A DNA stretch of 64,000 nucleotides from Rattus norvegicus (GCF_036323735.1 NC_086031.1:42828225-42892224); one strand, 5' to 3'; positions 52,919 through 63,676 are shown, counted from the first letter of the stretch. Notes: generated by a model not told the origin, from the letters alone. Program-made: numbers and translations.

Positions 52919-53739
52919 ATGCTAGTGTGCTGACCTTTACTCTGCAGACAGAGAATCAAAGCCTCCACGTGGACTTGAGGTGAGGTGAAGTCTACTCTTT
53001 TTTTCCTCCCAGTCCCACTCCAAACAAATGCTTGCCCTCTCCTTCAGTTCATAAGAACAAAAGCTTCCTACCCTTCCATGGGTGTGAGCAGATGTTCAGT
53101 GTGGGTGTGAGTGCGGGAGATGGCTTTTCGCTGTCCCCACCAGCTGCCTCTGGGCTCTGCTCCGATGGCCCCCAGTGCCTCGAAGGGATGATTAACTCCA
53201 CCCACAGCCTTTGATTCTTGTTTTCAAAGAGTTCTGGCAACTTGACCCTCTCCTCATATGTCTTTGTTTCTTTACCCGTTTCCTTTCTGTAGTACTTTGC
53301 CAGGGTGCTGGGATAGATTACAAGGCTTCTGAAAGGGTCTAGCTGGCTGGAGGAGAAATTGTGAGAAGTTTTTTTTTTTTTTTTTTTTTGTGGATCCTGC
53401 ATGCCCTGAAGTATCTTGCACACTCCAGCAAGCTAATCTGCGAGATCTGGAGAAAGAGAATTTCATAGTCCACCAGGACAGGCTGACTGAATCTCCCTGT
53501 GTGAGTCTCTTAGATTCTGGGCAAGTCTCTGTCTCTCTTGTAAGCAGATTCTGGAAAAAAAAAATACAGTTCTCTCCCTCTGTGCTCCACAGGGCATTAG
53601 GAACAAGAGAGGAAGTGCTCTAGGAACTGAGAAGTAGTGTTGTCAAAGTAGTCATCTCCATACCATTGGTCCTCTGTATAGGCAGGTGCCAGACTTGTGG
53701 ATTTAACCTAACTTGAACTGAATTTTTTTTAAATTGCAT
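52919..53739. other. No gene; T24 run near 53370-53390
   Basis: Single-copy-looking apart from the T homopolymer. No retroposed element recognised beside it. Confidence 0.45.
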
Positions 53740-54080
53740 TTGAGGTCTGGGGTGATGGCTTAGTGGGTAATGTGTTTCCCTTACAAGCATGAGCGCCCAA
53801 GTTCAACACCAAGAAGCCATGTTAAACCTGAGGCACAGTGGTATGTGCCAGTAAGCTTGGCGATAGGGAAATGGAGACAGGAAACTTCTTGGCAGTTCCT
53901 TTAGCCAGCAGGTCCTACAAGAGACCCTCAGAAACATGAAGGTGGATGACGTCTAAGAGATGACAGTGGAGGTTGTCCTCCTGCCTCCCCATTTATGTGT
54001 ATACACGTACATTGTACCTTCACATACATGAACTTACACATACATGCACACATACACACACACCTTTGTATTGAACCCAC
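53740..54080 (+). mobile_element. B3 SINE
   Basis: 'gaggtctggggtgatggcttagtggg', 'cttggcgatagggaaatggagacaggaaacttc', 'gaggttgtcctcctgcctcccc', ACAC tail. Confidence 0.8.
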
Positions 54081-55619
54081 ACAGCTTTCTTCTTGTTATT
54101 CTGTCATCAACAATAAAGCCTAGGAATTATGCCCACAGTGCGTGTACACAGCCTGTGGTGTGTGTATGTTAGAGACCAGCATGGCTTTGCCATTCCACCG
54201 CTGCTCCATAAGATTTGTAGCAAAGGTTGGGGGCGGCTTGAGTTTTGGAAAAAGCTCTTGGGTGACTCCAGTGATCAGTGTAGTCTGGTAACAACTGATG
54301 TCATCAACAGGAGATAAAGGAAAGGGCCGTACAACATTCAGAGGTTCTGTCTACATGGCCAGTGAAAGTGGAAGCAATTATCCAGATAATCCCTGCACAA
54401 AACACCCACGTTTTTATTGGAATCCTGACTACTTTCTGAAGCCCAGGTCTTTTACCCGCGTGCATCTGCATGCAGCTCGTGCGAGAGACGGCTAAGGTGG
54501 CAGTTTGAGACGAGGGGTAGCAATTGTGCTTTCTGGATGGTCTTGCTCCCTGTGGCCGCCACCCACCCTGGACGTGCTGACAGCTTCCTCACTTCATACA
54601 TGCTTGTAGCTCATTAGTTTTCCAGCTCACAAGCCGAGAGTCTCCACTTTGACATGGAAAACACTGCCTGTTATTTATAGTGTGCCCTGTTTGGACTGGC
54701 CATCAGGAAAAATACGTATTGAAACCGTTTTTTTTTTTTCTGCTTGTTTAGGGATTAAGCTTCTCCTCTCCTTGGGATTTCACTTCTCTTCCTTTCTCCT
54801 TCCTCATCCCTCATTTCTTTGACAGATTCTCAGTCTGTAGCCCACGCTGGTGTCAAATTCACAGTCCCCTCTGTCTTAGCCTCTTGAATCCAGGCCTGGT
54901 TTAGGATTGAAAACTTTAATACGTCCTTTAATGTGTATCCAATTTCAGGTTACTATCAGTTACATTGTAACAGCCAAATGTCTTATCCCAGAGGTTTCGG
55001 GGGGTCTACAGATGTACTATTCTGCCGCATTGTTTCCCATGTGACCAGTTGGCTCCCTGCTTCCTAATTTAAGTGTGGGAACTTCAGGCCTGCCTTTACA
55101 GACTGAACGGAATGCTTGCAGCCCCGTTTTGAGTCATTGTTCTAGGCTCTGCATTTGCTAAATGAATTTGTTTAATGCCAAGTTTCCCAGGAGTAAAGCT
55201 AGCCTATTTTAGTCCATCAAATTCATCATCCGTTTTTATTGTCCTTGTGGGTATCAGAGGCCAGCAGCCCAAGTTACCTGAACGTCAATTGAGCACTGCC
55301 ATCTAGTGGCCGGGCAACCTCTGTTGCTAATGTCTGTGGAACAACCTTCCAGAAAGGACCCAATTCTTCTACCTGCTCAGGCTGGGCACACCTTCCTCAT
55401 TTGCTCACTGATTCAAAAAAGTAACTGCCACATTGCCAGAGCAGTGACCTCCCTATGCCTTTAAGGAAAAGAATTCATTCTCATCCTGGTTGTAGTTATT
55501 TTTGGACCCGCCTTTGGGCAATGTTTTGAGCCAAGGTTTGAGAGGTTTAAAGGAAACGTTTGAATACTATGCAAGGCCAGACAGAGGCTGACAGCAGGGG
55601 TGGAGTCTTGCCTGCCACG
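54081..55619. other. Repeat-poor 1.5-kb block
   Basis: No SINE or microsatellite for about 1.5 kb, the cleanest long stretch in the right half. Holds candidate conserved segment 54560-54730 and the CTCF-like motif at 55296-55309. No exon recognised. Confidence 0.45.
55296..55309 (-). promoter_or_regulatory. CTCF-like binding motif
   Basis: On the minus strand CCACTAGATGGCAG fits all 14 positions of the CTCF core CCASYAGRKGGCRS. It lies in repeat-poor DNA, not in a SINE. Confidence 0.6.
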
Positions 55620-55661
55620 CACAGGTTTTCTTCTTTCTTCCTTCCTTCCTTTCTTTCTTTT

Positions 55662-55835
55662 TTTAAAGATTTAATTGAAAGATTTGTTTTATTTTTAATC
55701 ATGTATATGTGTGTGCATCTGTTTGAGTGTGTATAGGTGAGTGCAGGCACCCACTGAGGACAAAAGAGATTGTCAGAATCCCTGGAGCTGGAGTTACAAA
55801 TAGTTGTGAGCTGCCCTTATGGGTGGTGGGATTAA
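55662..55835 (-). mobile_element. B2 SINE
   Basis: 'ttaaagatttaattgaaagatttg' tail side, 'attgtcagaatccctggagctggagttacaaatagttgtgagctgcc', 'gtgggattaaaacag'. Missing part of its tRNA-like head. Confidence 0.8.
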
Positions 55836-55842
55836 AACAGAG

Positions 55843-55844
<2 letters not shown>

Positions 55845-55890
<46 letters not shown>

Positions 55891-55935
55891 ACTTGCTTGA
55901 GCACATGCACACACACACACACAAGCATGTAGGAC
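55845..55935. repeat. (CA)n in two blocks
   Basis: About 20 CA units at 55850-55888 and a second short block at 55911-55922. Confidence 0.95.
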
Positions 55936-56165
55936 AGAGGATAACTTTAGGTGTGTGGGACTCTCGTTGGTCTGGAGCTCACTCAGAATAGAGTGACTGG
56001 CCAGTGAGTCCCAGGCATACTTCTGTCTACACATCCTTAGGGCTGGGAGTAGAGATGCATGCCACTGTGTCTGACTGTTTTTTTTTTTTAATGTTTCTGG
56101 GAATTAAATTCAGGTCCTAAGTGTAATTCAAGCATTTTACTGGCTGAGCCACCCCCAGTCCCTGG
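55936..56165 (-). mobile_element. B3 SINE
   Basis: Reversed: 'gtctggagctcactcagaatagagtgactggccagtgagtccc', 'gtagagatgcatgccactgtgtctgac', 'ggctgagccacccccagtccc'. Confidence 0.82.
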
Positions 56166-56663
56166 GTGTGGGCTTGCTAAGCTCGTCTCCTGCACCAACA
56201 GCATTGATATTGCCTGTGACTTGTTAAGAACTTGCAGCCCCTTGGCCCCTTTCTGGGTGGGAAACTCTTGGAAAGAAGCCCAGAAATCCGAGTCTTAGAT
56301 GCTCCGGCTGAATACTCAGCTATGGCTAGGGAGAGGAGCCGGCTCTGGGCAAACGGGAAGTAGGTGGCCTCTAGGGAGGGTACATTGGGTTCTCCATGAC
56401 CCTCCTTCCTTTTCAGAGCCCTTTCCCTGGGCTCTTTACCCAACAAATAGCATACTTTTATTAGGTGGATGGTACCAGCAAGTTACTGCTTCCAATCGTG
56501 TAAAGATGCAAGATGTGCAGAGAACGGGACAGAGAACTTACCTGTCATGGTTTGGTTTGGTCTTTGTTTACGTTCTCCATAGGGTTGGGTACGAGGAGGC
56601 CAGAGCTTGAAAACAAGTGTCTTCTTCCTCAACCCTTCTCCACCCTAAAAAGTTCTTTAGATT
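56166..56663. other. No recognised feature
   Basis: Single-copy-looking; nothing recognised. Confidence 0.45.
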
Positions 56664-56818
56664 GTCCAGATGTGGTGGCACAAACCTTTAATCCCAGCAT
56701 TTTGGAGGACAAAATAAGAAGAAATAAGAAGATCTGTAAGTTTAAGGCCAGCCTGGTCTACATAGTGAATGCCAGGACAGCCTGGGCTACATAGGAGATC
56801 CTGTCTCAAAAAAAAATC
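56664..56818 (+). mobile_element. B1 SINE, well preserved
   Basis: 'ccagatgtggtggcacaaacctttaatcccagcattttggagg', 'aaggccagcctggtctacatagtgaatgccaggacagcctgggctacatag', A9 tail. Contains a short AAGAAATAAG internal duplication. Confidence 0.95.
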
Positions 56819-56829
56819 TTTTGGGGGAG

Positions 56830-56990
56830 TTAGGGGAGATGTCACAGTGTCCACGCAGAGGTCAGAGGACAAATGGTGGGAGTCAGTTCTCTTCCTCCAC
56901 CAGGTGGGTCCTGGGCTTGGGCTCCAGTTGCCAGGCTAGGAGACAAGGGCTTATACCTGCTGAGATCTCCCCAGAGCCTCTACCTTATTT
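56830..56990 (-). mobile_element. B2/B3-type SINE
   Basis: 'cagaggtcagaggacaaatggtgggagtcagttctcttcctccaccaggtgggtcctgg', 'ttgccaggctaggagacaagggcttatacctgctgagatctccccag'. Confidence 0.8.
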
Positions 56991-57029
56991 TGGGAATAAA
57001 GTGTCTTACTGACTTGGTGAGAGTGGCTC

Positions 57030-57117
57030 GCCAGGGATTCCCAGTGTTGGAATTACGAGTTTGTGGTGCCAGGCCTGACGTTTTCTGTGTGTGCTGGAGA
57101 TCTGAACTCAGGTCTTT
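57030..57117 (-). mobile_element. B3 fragment
   Basis: 'gggattcccagtgttggaattacgagtttgtggtgcc' and 'gtgtgctggagatctgaactcaggtcttt', the reversed B3 body. Confidence 0.65.
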
Positions 57118-57232
57118 ACACTACCCCCTCACTCCCCCACCCCCACTCCCACCCACTCCCCCACTCCCCTCCCCCACTCCCCACCTCTACTCTCCTCCCC
57201 TCATTCCCCTCTCCACCCCTGCTCTCCAACAG
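57118..57232. repeat. C-rich CCCACT/CTCCC tract
   Basis: Degenerate CACTCCC array, C-rich on the plus strand (G-quadruplex potential on the minus strand). Confidence 0.95.
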
Positions 57233-57420
57233 GTGATTCCTCTGCTGCTGCTCCTAGGACTCTGTTTAGAGAGATCAGCAGAAGCTGAAGTGAGTTTTGA
57301 TGGAGGATGTGGTACAGGCTTTACAGGTGCTTGGAACCCTTCTAGCCTCCTGCCTGCAGCACTCAGAAGACATGCTCTTTTGTTTCGTTTCATTTTGATT
57401 TTTTTTTCCAAATTGAACTC

Positions 57421-57830
57421 TAGTCCATTATGAAAAGATTAAAACAGCGTGCTGCGATCTCACCACCCAAAGGTTAGGCAATTCAAAAGCCAAGAGCAGA
57501 CGTGCGCTTATTGAAAGGCCTTGGGGGAAACCATCAATAGTTCTGGAAAGTTTGGCTGCCCGTTCAAAGGCCTGTTTTATGCTCTGCGTCAGCCCCACCT
57601 GGATCAATATGTCCCGTACGCCAGCCAGCACATTCGCCTCTTGTTTAATTTGCCATTTATAAGTTCGGTGGGTCCGGTGCATCTAAGCAATTATAATGCA
57701 GGGAATAAATAAGCACGGCGGCCAATCAAACTGGATTTGCGGCACAATTAGACATCAAGTACCCACAGAGCCGGGCATTGCATTCCACTCACAGATGAGA
57801 ATACAAATGTTTGCTGGTACATCAAATGCG
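57421..57830. promoter_or_regulatory. Candidate conserved regulatory element
   Basis: Repeat-free, with about 15 CpGs in 57421-57780 compared with very few in neighbouring DNA. It is rich in developmental-factor-like sites: E-box cacctg (57596), onecut-like atcaatat (57604), forkhead-like tgtttaat (57642), Hox/MEF2-like tttataag (57656), homeodomain caattataatg (57687), ccaatcaaa (57722) and tcattc/gcattcca TEAD-like (57778). No start-to-stop frame or splice signals suggest an exon. Identification as a conserved enhancer is inference from composition. Confidence 0.45.
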
Positions 57831-57959
57831 GTCTCTTCTCACTCCTGAATATAAATGGCTCCTGGATCGATCTTTGAGGCAGGCTCCTAGGAGAGGGAAA
57901 GAGCAAGGCTCCGCTTTGTAAGCCTGAAGTCCTGAAGAGAGAGGGTGTAAGGCAGATGT

Positions 57960-58320
57960 CCCTAATTTTATAAAGCACCCTGACCGAAAGCAATTTACCG
58001 GAGGAGAAGGTTTATTTGGATTCCACGTCATGGTCTATCATGAAGAGGAGGTCAAGTCAGGAACTCAAAGCGACTATAATATCCACAGTCAAGAGCAGAG
58101 AAAAGCGGATGAACCCGTGTTGTATGTCTCCCAGAGTGTCACCCAGCCAGCTTTCTCCAGAGTCCAGTCTTGAGAACGGGTTCCACAGTGAGCCTGGTTG
58201 ATGAACGGTCAAGACAATCCCTAACAGACATGTCTACAGACCAATCTGACTACATAGTTCCTCAACTGAGACTCTTCTCAGGTGACCCTTGGTTGTGACA
58301 AATTGACAGTTGAAACTGTC
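57960..58320. mobile_element. RCHARR1/URR1-like rodent hAT transposon
   Basis: 'ataaagcaccctgaccgaaagcaatttaccgg', 'atatccacagtcaagagcagag', 'gtcaagacaatccctaacagacatgtctacagaccaatctgac', 'tgacaaattgacagttgaaac'. Diverged, near full length. Confidence 0.6.
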
Positions 58321-59040
58321 ACAACAGCCTTGCAGAGTACCAAATACAACTGTCTCTCCCAAGTCATTTGTAGGTTATGGGAAGTGACTGCACCTCGCTT
58401 GTTGTCTGTAAATCTGGAGCAAAGCAGATGTTTTCACAAGGAGTCCGAGAAACAAATAGTTTAAAGGGATAATGGTGCCAACCGTACAAACTCAGTATAT
58501 CAGCTATTTCCAAACCTGTAGTTTTAGAGTGCTGGAATTCCAGGTCAAGAAGGAAATGACCAGGACTGGGGCCAAGCTTAGTGGGAGAACTGGGCTGTAT
58601 GTGATCTCCATCAAGACAAAACAAAGTGGACATGTGCACCAATGGCCTTTAGCCTCCAAGCTTCTTCCTCTGACTTCCGTTGAGCATTCTTCATGAGTAC
58701 ATGGGCCCGGAGCAGGCAGTAGAAGCTCTACCAACCCAAGGAGAGCAGCTTTCCCTGGTCTAAAGGTGCGAGACATGTTGAAGGGTTAGACTCAAAGCTG
58801 ATGCAAACCTGATAGAACCATCCCTGCACGTTTGAATGGTTAAGATGTGTGGACTTTATAAAGGACACTGGCTGTGTCAAGTGGGTTCGGTGTCAGTGTC
58901 TTGTCGGGTGCCATGCCCCCTGGAGAAACTGCTGGCAAACTGTTCAGGAGGCTTGGTTATGACAGAGTAAGTCCGAGTTGGAGAAGTGCTGTGGGGGAGG
59001 GGGAGAGTCTCGAGCATAAAGGGAAAGTGTACTTAGGACT
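58321..59040. other. No recognised feature
   Basis: Single-copy-looking; nothing recognised on either strand. Confidence 0.45.
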
Positions 59041-59042
59041 GT

Positions 59043-59140
<98 letters not shown>

Positions 59141-59232
59141 AGGGAGAGAGAGAGAATGTATGAGGTGAGAGAGGGGGGGGAGAGAGAGGGAGACAGACAG
59201 AGACAGAGACAGAGACTCAGAGACAGAGACCG
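59041..59232. repeat. (TG)n/(GA)n with GGGAGA and CAGAGA ends
   Basis: 14 TG units, about 35 GA units with two breaks, then degenerate GGAGAG and CAGAGA. Confidence 0.97.
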
Positions 59233-59532
59233 AGAGGAGAGAGACATTTTGGAGAGTGTGTTTGTAATACTTTTGAAGATTGGCTGCTCACAGACCACAG
59301 GTCAACCCTCCTATGACAAAGCCTGACTGATGAAGGAGTTCATCGCTGAAGAAGAGACTCAGAAAGGAAATCGAGCCAGGTTAGTACCTGGGTAATGAGT
59401 ATGTAGCCTGTGGGGTGAGATTTACAGCAGAACTGAACTGGAATTAAACTAGGGGACAGTGAGCTGCTTATGTAACTCCTCCATGACTTGGGTCCTGCCA
59501 TGATCTGGAATTAGTCCTGTGCCTAGGAGTGA

Positions 59533-59605
59533 TGGTGATGCTGGTGGTGGTGGTGGTGGTGGTGGTGGTGATGGGGGGGTGGTGGTGATGGGGTGGTGGT
59601 GGTGA
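59533..59605. repeat. (GGT)n trinucleotide tract
   Basis: GGTGAT/GGTGGT units, about 24 triplets, interrupted by ATG and a G7 run. Confidence 0.97.
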
Positions 59606-60121
59606 ATGGAATCCAACACTTATAAACGTAGTGAGATTTCTGATCAAATGGAAGCATTCCAACATTGGCTAATGTCACAACGAGGGGCTTCCCTTGTGGC
59701 TTTGGGCTGTGTGACCATTGCCATTGTCCCTTCTGAGATCCATATATCTTCCCCTCTTGAGATGGATATAAGCAGAGCCGAGCCCTGGTGGGACTCAGGC
59801 CTTTCTGAGGGGAGCAAGGAGCTTGGGTCCTGGAAGGGAGAGGGATGCTCCTCGGAACAGGCTTCATGGAAAGAAAAACATCTTCGGTTTCGACTGAGAG
59901 GGCGTTGGGATGCTATGTTCCAGAGGCAGGCAGGGTCAGCTGCTCAGACGCAGAGGCTGTATCTTTCACAGGGATAGGAGATTCTCTCCCACTCTGACTC
60001 CCACCTGCCAAGGTACCAGTTTGCCACCACATTTGAGTGTAGGCTAAACTGAGGCAGCCACAGCACATAGAAAGTAGAGCCTGGAGGGATTCCCTGTCAT
60101 CATAGATACCCAGAGCCCCAG
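59606..60121. other. No recognised feature
   Basis: Single-copy-looking; a 123-codon frame here matches nothing known. Confidence 0.45.
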
Positions 60122-60285
60122 AGAGCACGTGTAGATGCCTAAAGAGGCTAGAAAAGGTGTCAGAGCCTCTGGGCCCGGAGTCCCAGGAAGTTGTGAGCTG
60201 CCCGATCTGGGCGTCTGGGAACCAAACTCAGGTCTTCTGGAATGGCATTGAGTACTCATAACTGCTGAGCCACCTCTTCTGTCCC
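60122..60285 (-). mobile_element. B2-type SINE
   Basis: Reversed: 'ggtgtcagagcctctgggcccggagtcccaggaagttgtgagctgcc', 'gggaaccaaactcaggtcttctgg', 'gtactcataactgctgagccacctcttctg'. Confidence 0.85.
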
Positions 60286-60324
60286 TCTTTGCCCAAACTT
60301 TGCTGATCTTCATTTAACAGTCCG

Positions 60325-60515
60325 TCGGGTGTTTTATTGATCACTTACTATATGCCAGTTTGGGGAAATTCAGCACTGAAAAGCAGAATTCAGAGCCTCG
60401 CTCCTAGACCTCCCAGTCTTGTAGTGGGTAAAGGAGACAGACAATGCTCTGTGTGTAATTAGCATTTTCACTGTGGTGTACAAGCTCAGAATGCTGTGGG
60501 AAGGCATGATATTAT
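60325..60515 (+). mobile_element. LINE-2 like relic
   Basis: 'gtgttttattgatcacttactatatgccag', 'ctcccagtcttgtagtgggtaaaggagacagacaatgc' match the L2-type pattern of ancient mammalian repeats. Confidence 0.6.
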
Positions 60516-60756
60516 AGGGTAAGACCCCATTTATGTAAGGACTTCAGCAGCAAAGAGAAGAGACGTGGGGGAGGAGTTCAGAAAGGAAATGAGACACCGG
60601 TGGGATGGGGACAGCCCTGCCTCCTTCTCAAGTACAAACCTCCCTTTGTTAAACAGGCACAGGTCGTGGGAAAAGCTGTCTTCCTGCTTCCTGATACTAT
60701 TCTCTGAGAACACGTATGCTGTGCCTGCCCCTTGATTTCTCCTATGTGACTTGTGC

Positions 60757-61140
60757 CTGTTTGTATGTATGTATGTAAGGTATGTGTCTGTAAGGTATGT
60801 ATTTGTATGTGTGTGAGAATGGTGTATTTTGCATGTGTGTATATAATGTGCATATTTATGTACTTGTACAGTGTGTCTGTATGTGTATATATGCACACAC
60901 AGTATATGTGTTTGTGTGCTTGTGTGTAAGGTGCATGTTTGTATATGTGTGTGTGTTTAGTGTGTATTTATATGTGTGTGAGAGAATGATGCGTGTTTGT
61001 GTGTGTGTGTACAGTATATATCTGCATATATGTGTGTACGATGTGTTTTTATGTGTCTCTGTGTGTAGCACCTGTGTGTGTACATGTGCACATGCATACA
61101 TGCATTCATGATTGCGTTTGTATGCATATGCATGCATGCA
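60757..61140. repeat. Degenerate TGTA/TG-rich tract, about 380 bp
   Basis: Mixed TGTATG, TGTGTG and CATGCA units; generates Cys/Val/Tyr-rich frames that are not genes. Confidence 0.9.
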
Positions 61141-61149
61141 TGTCTTCAT

Positions 61150-61420
61150 GTGTGCGTGGTGCATGTGATGTTCAAGACCAGAGAACAGCCTTGGGTGCTG
61201 TTCGTCATCTGCTGTCTCACTTTTCTCTCCCTGAGTCAGTCTCTTCCTGTTCAGGAACTAGCCAAGCAGGCTCTGTCACCTGGCCCTGGGTCCTCAGAAT
61301 TCACCTGTCTCTGCCTCCCCGGCTTGGGTATTGTAAGCATGGGTTGCCACACCTGGCTCTTTTACATGGCTTCTAGGGTTTGAACGCCAGGCAAGGCAAG
61401 CACTTGACCAGCTCCATGCT
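61150..61420 (-). mobile_element. B3 SINE
   Basis: Reversed: 'gttcaagaccagagaacagccttggg', 'agtctcttcctgttcaggaactagccaagcagg', 'gtattgtaagcatgggttgccacacctggc', 'aaggcaagcacttgaccagctcc'. Confidence 0.85.
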
Positions 61421-61646
61421 ATAGTCTCTGGATCCATTACTGTCAGTCCTGGTCCTCCCATTCCCTACCTTCTGCTCCTTTAGACTCAGCCCAGGCAATG
61501 CCTTCACTCAGTACTACCCTTCCTTCCGGTTGCTGGTGTAACAGGAAGGCTTCTCACTTCTATGTAAAGCATCATGTGATGTGTGTAGTGACTCTGTACA
61601 AATGTAGAGGTGACACTTTCCCAATAAGGAAATGGATGAAGGCATA

Positions 61647-61833
61647 CAGTGACTCTCAGTGTGTAGGTTGTGACCTCCCATATAGATCACATATCAGGTG
61701 CTTACATTATGATTCAGAACAGTAGTAAAATTACAGTTATGAAGTAGCAACCCATAATGTTATGGCTGGGCGTCACCACAACATGAAGAACTGTATTAAA
61801 GGGTCACAGCATTAGGAAGGTTCAGGATCACTG
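61647..61833 (+). mobile_element. Short hAT-type non-autonomous DNA transposon
   Basis: 187 bp with terminal inverted repeats: left cagtgactctca, right end ggttcaggatcactg (complement cagtgatcctga). Interior 'attatgattcagaacagtagtaaaattacagttatgaagtagcaac' and 'gggcgtcaccacaacatgaagaactgtattaaagggtc' match an abundant rodent MITE. No exact 8-bp target duplication survives. Confidence 0.75.
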
Positions 61834-62096
61834 TGCCATGATTCTACATGTGCTACTCTACATGAGCCAGAGATGGCAGGACCCAGTTTCACTGTGGGAA
61901 TCTGAGTTTCTGGATCGTACCCTGCTCTTTTGTGGGTGCACCTCTCTGGATGCCTGTTCCAGAGCTGGAACATTTTCTTCTCTGTTTATTGATGCAGGTA
62001 CTTGTCAGTTCCCTCAAACCATGAATAAAGCATTACTTAGTCCCTTTGTGTGCCTCGATGACCTTATCTGTCAAATGGGTGCAAGTGATCCAAATT

Positions 62097-62330
62097 AACC
62101 TACATTTATGAAACATTTGCTGTGTGTCAGGAACCCAGTGAAGCTTTGGAGATACAAACACTTCAAGACAGATCCCAGCCGCCATGCTATGTGTAGCCTT
62201 TTCCTCTGGGTACCCCATACTGGGGCAATATGATAAAGGAGTAATCAACTATAAATAGTAAAAGTATATCTATAATGAAGGGACATTCCAGACACAGGGA
62301 AACAGAATAGACTCTCAGCTTTGTCTGTAT
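62097..62330 (+). mobile_element. LINE-2 relic
   Basis: 'acatttatgaaacatttgctgtgtgtcaggaaccc', 'ggagatacaaacac', and downstream 'ggacattccagacacagggaaac' follow the L2 3' order. Confidence 0.6.
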
Positions 62331-62444
62331 GGATGTGAGAAATGCCATCTACATTTATGAGATTCTGGGGAGACAGTGCACTGGAAGGGATGGTGCAAAA
62401 TGTCAAGGGCCGTGTAGGAAAGTAACTGTCAAAAAGGTGGTGGT

Positions 62445-62855
62445 GTGGGCTGGGGATGTGGGTTAATCAGTAGTTATCATCTAGCCTGAAACGGAAACAA
62501 ACACCGTGTTCCATCCCAGAAATTGGTTACCCGGGTGTGGTGGTGCACGCTTGCAATCTCAGCACTTAGGTGTGGAGGCAGGAGGATTATGTGTTCAAGA
62601 TCATCCTTGGGCATCTGCTGCCAAACTTCACTCCTTGATTGCCAAGGTTTTTTCACACGGCGAAAGGTGTTTGCACCGTGTTTGCAAATTGTCCTCTCAC
62701 CTCCACACAAGTATTGTGGCACACACATGCCCAGAGCCAAATGCACAGGAAAAATATAAAACAAGTAAGAGAGATCATAGTGATCTACACAGTGAGCTGG
62801 AAGCCAGACTGAGCCCCATGATACTCTGCCTGAAACAAAAGGACAAGTATGGCGT
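62445..62855 (+). mobile_element. B4 SINE split by a B2/B3-type insertion
   Basis: ID-like head 'gtgggctggggatgtgggttaatcagt', B1 half 'acccgggtgtggtggtgcacgcttgcaatctcagcac' to about 62610, then after the insertion 'ctacacagtgagctggaagccagactgagccccatgatactctgcctg' completes B1. Confidence 0.7.
62612..62778 (+). mobile_element. B2/B3-type SINE 3' part inside the B4
   Basis: 'gcaaattgtcctctcacctccacacaagtattgtggcacacacatgcccagagcc' followed by an A-rich tail is the 3' region of a B2/B3A SINE. Confidence 0.55.
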
Positions 62856-62860
62856 ATGAC

Positions 62861-63617
62861 TTGAGAAAAGTCAAAGAAGGAAGTGGTGGTTGGGGTATGA
62901 GAGGGACCCTTCGTTTATTTTGATGGACGACAGCATTTTACAAAACCAAAATTCAAGTTCATGGGCCCATCTGCCTTAGCCACTCAGCTTGCACATGAAG
63001 CTTCTGGCTATAGGAATGACCAAATCTAGTCACTCCGTGAGTGAAGACCGACATTCTCTGCGACGTAGAGTGTTAGCGCTTGTTAGCCCTTCCTTGGAAA
63101 GATGGATGGAAGGCTGAAGAGCAGATGGGATGTGGATGTGAAGGTGCGGTTGGGAAATCCACAGTCTAGTCAGTCCTGTGAACCCTGACAGGCTGGTGAG
63201 AAACTTTTCTCCCCTGTAGCCTGCAGTTGTGGAGATCTGAGTCGTCATTCTGAAACAAGCAGTTAGCAAACACAAACAAGTGTCATAACGAAAGAGCGAT
63301 GTGCGTAGAAAAGCGTTTCTCTCTTAGGGTTCCCAACAGCATGGGTCAGAGGACATTGCTCAAAGCAAAATAATTATGTAGGGCAAGAGTCTGATGTTAT
63401 CCCAAGAGGACTATTTAAGCAGAGCAAAGCAAAAGAAAACAAAACAGCCAATCCTTTTGTGCTCTGCGCTTGACTCTTGGTTTTGTCAAACTCAGAAGTC
63501 ACGTAACCTAGAGGGAAACATGACCACAGGGCGCCCTCTGGTGTTGAGGCAAACCCACTACAGCCTGTGGTCTGAGACCCTGCTTGCAGAAATGGAGGGC
63601 CATCCTCTGTTGAAATA

Positions 63618-63619
<2 letters not shown>
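62861..63619. other. Single-copy DNA with CTCF-like motif
   Basis: No gene or repeat recognised; contains the motif at 63531-63544. Confidence 0.45.
63531..63544 (-). promoter_or_regulatory. CTCF-like binding motif
   Basis: Minus strand ACACCAGAGGGCGC fits 13 of 14 positions of CCASYAGRKGGCRS, including the AGRKGGCRS core. Confidence 0.55.

Positions 63620-63673
<54 letters not shown>
63620..63673. repeat. (TG)n microsatellite, about 26 units
   Basis: Uninterrupted TG run. Confidence 0.98.

Positions 63674-63676
<3 letters not shown>

Noticed and set aside
56873..57433. 186-codon plus-strand frame with Pro-rich middle
   Set aside because: Spans two SINE fragments and a C-rich tract; no start context, domain or splice support.
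61647..61833. Conserved non-coding element
   Set aside because: Looks structured, but the terminal inverted repeats and familiar interior identify it as a dispersed hAT-type MITE.
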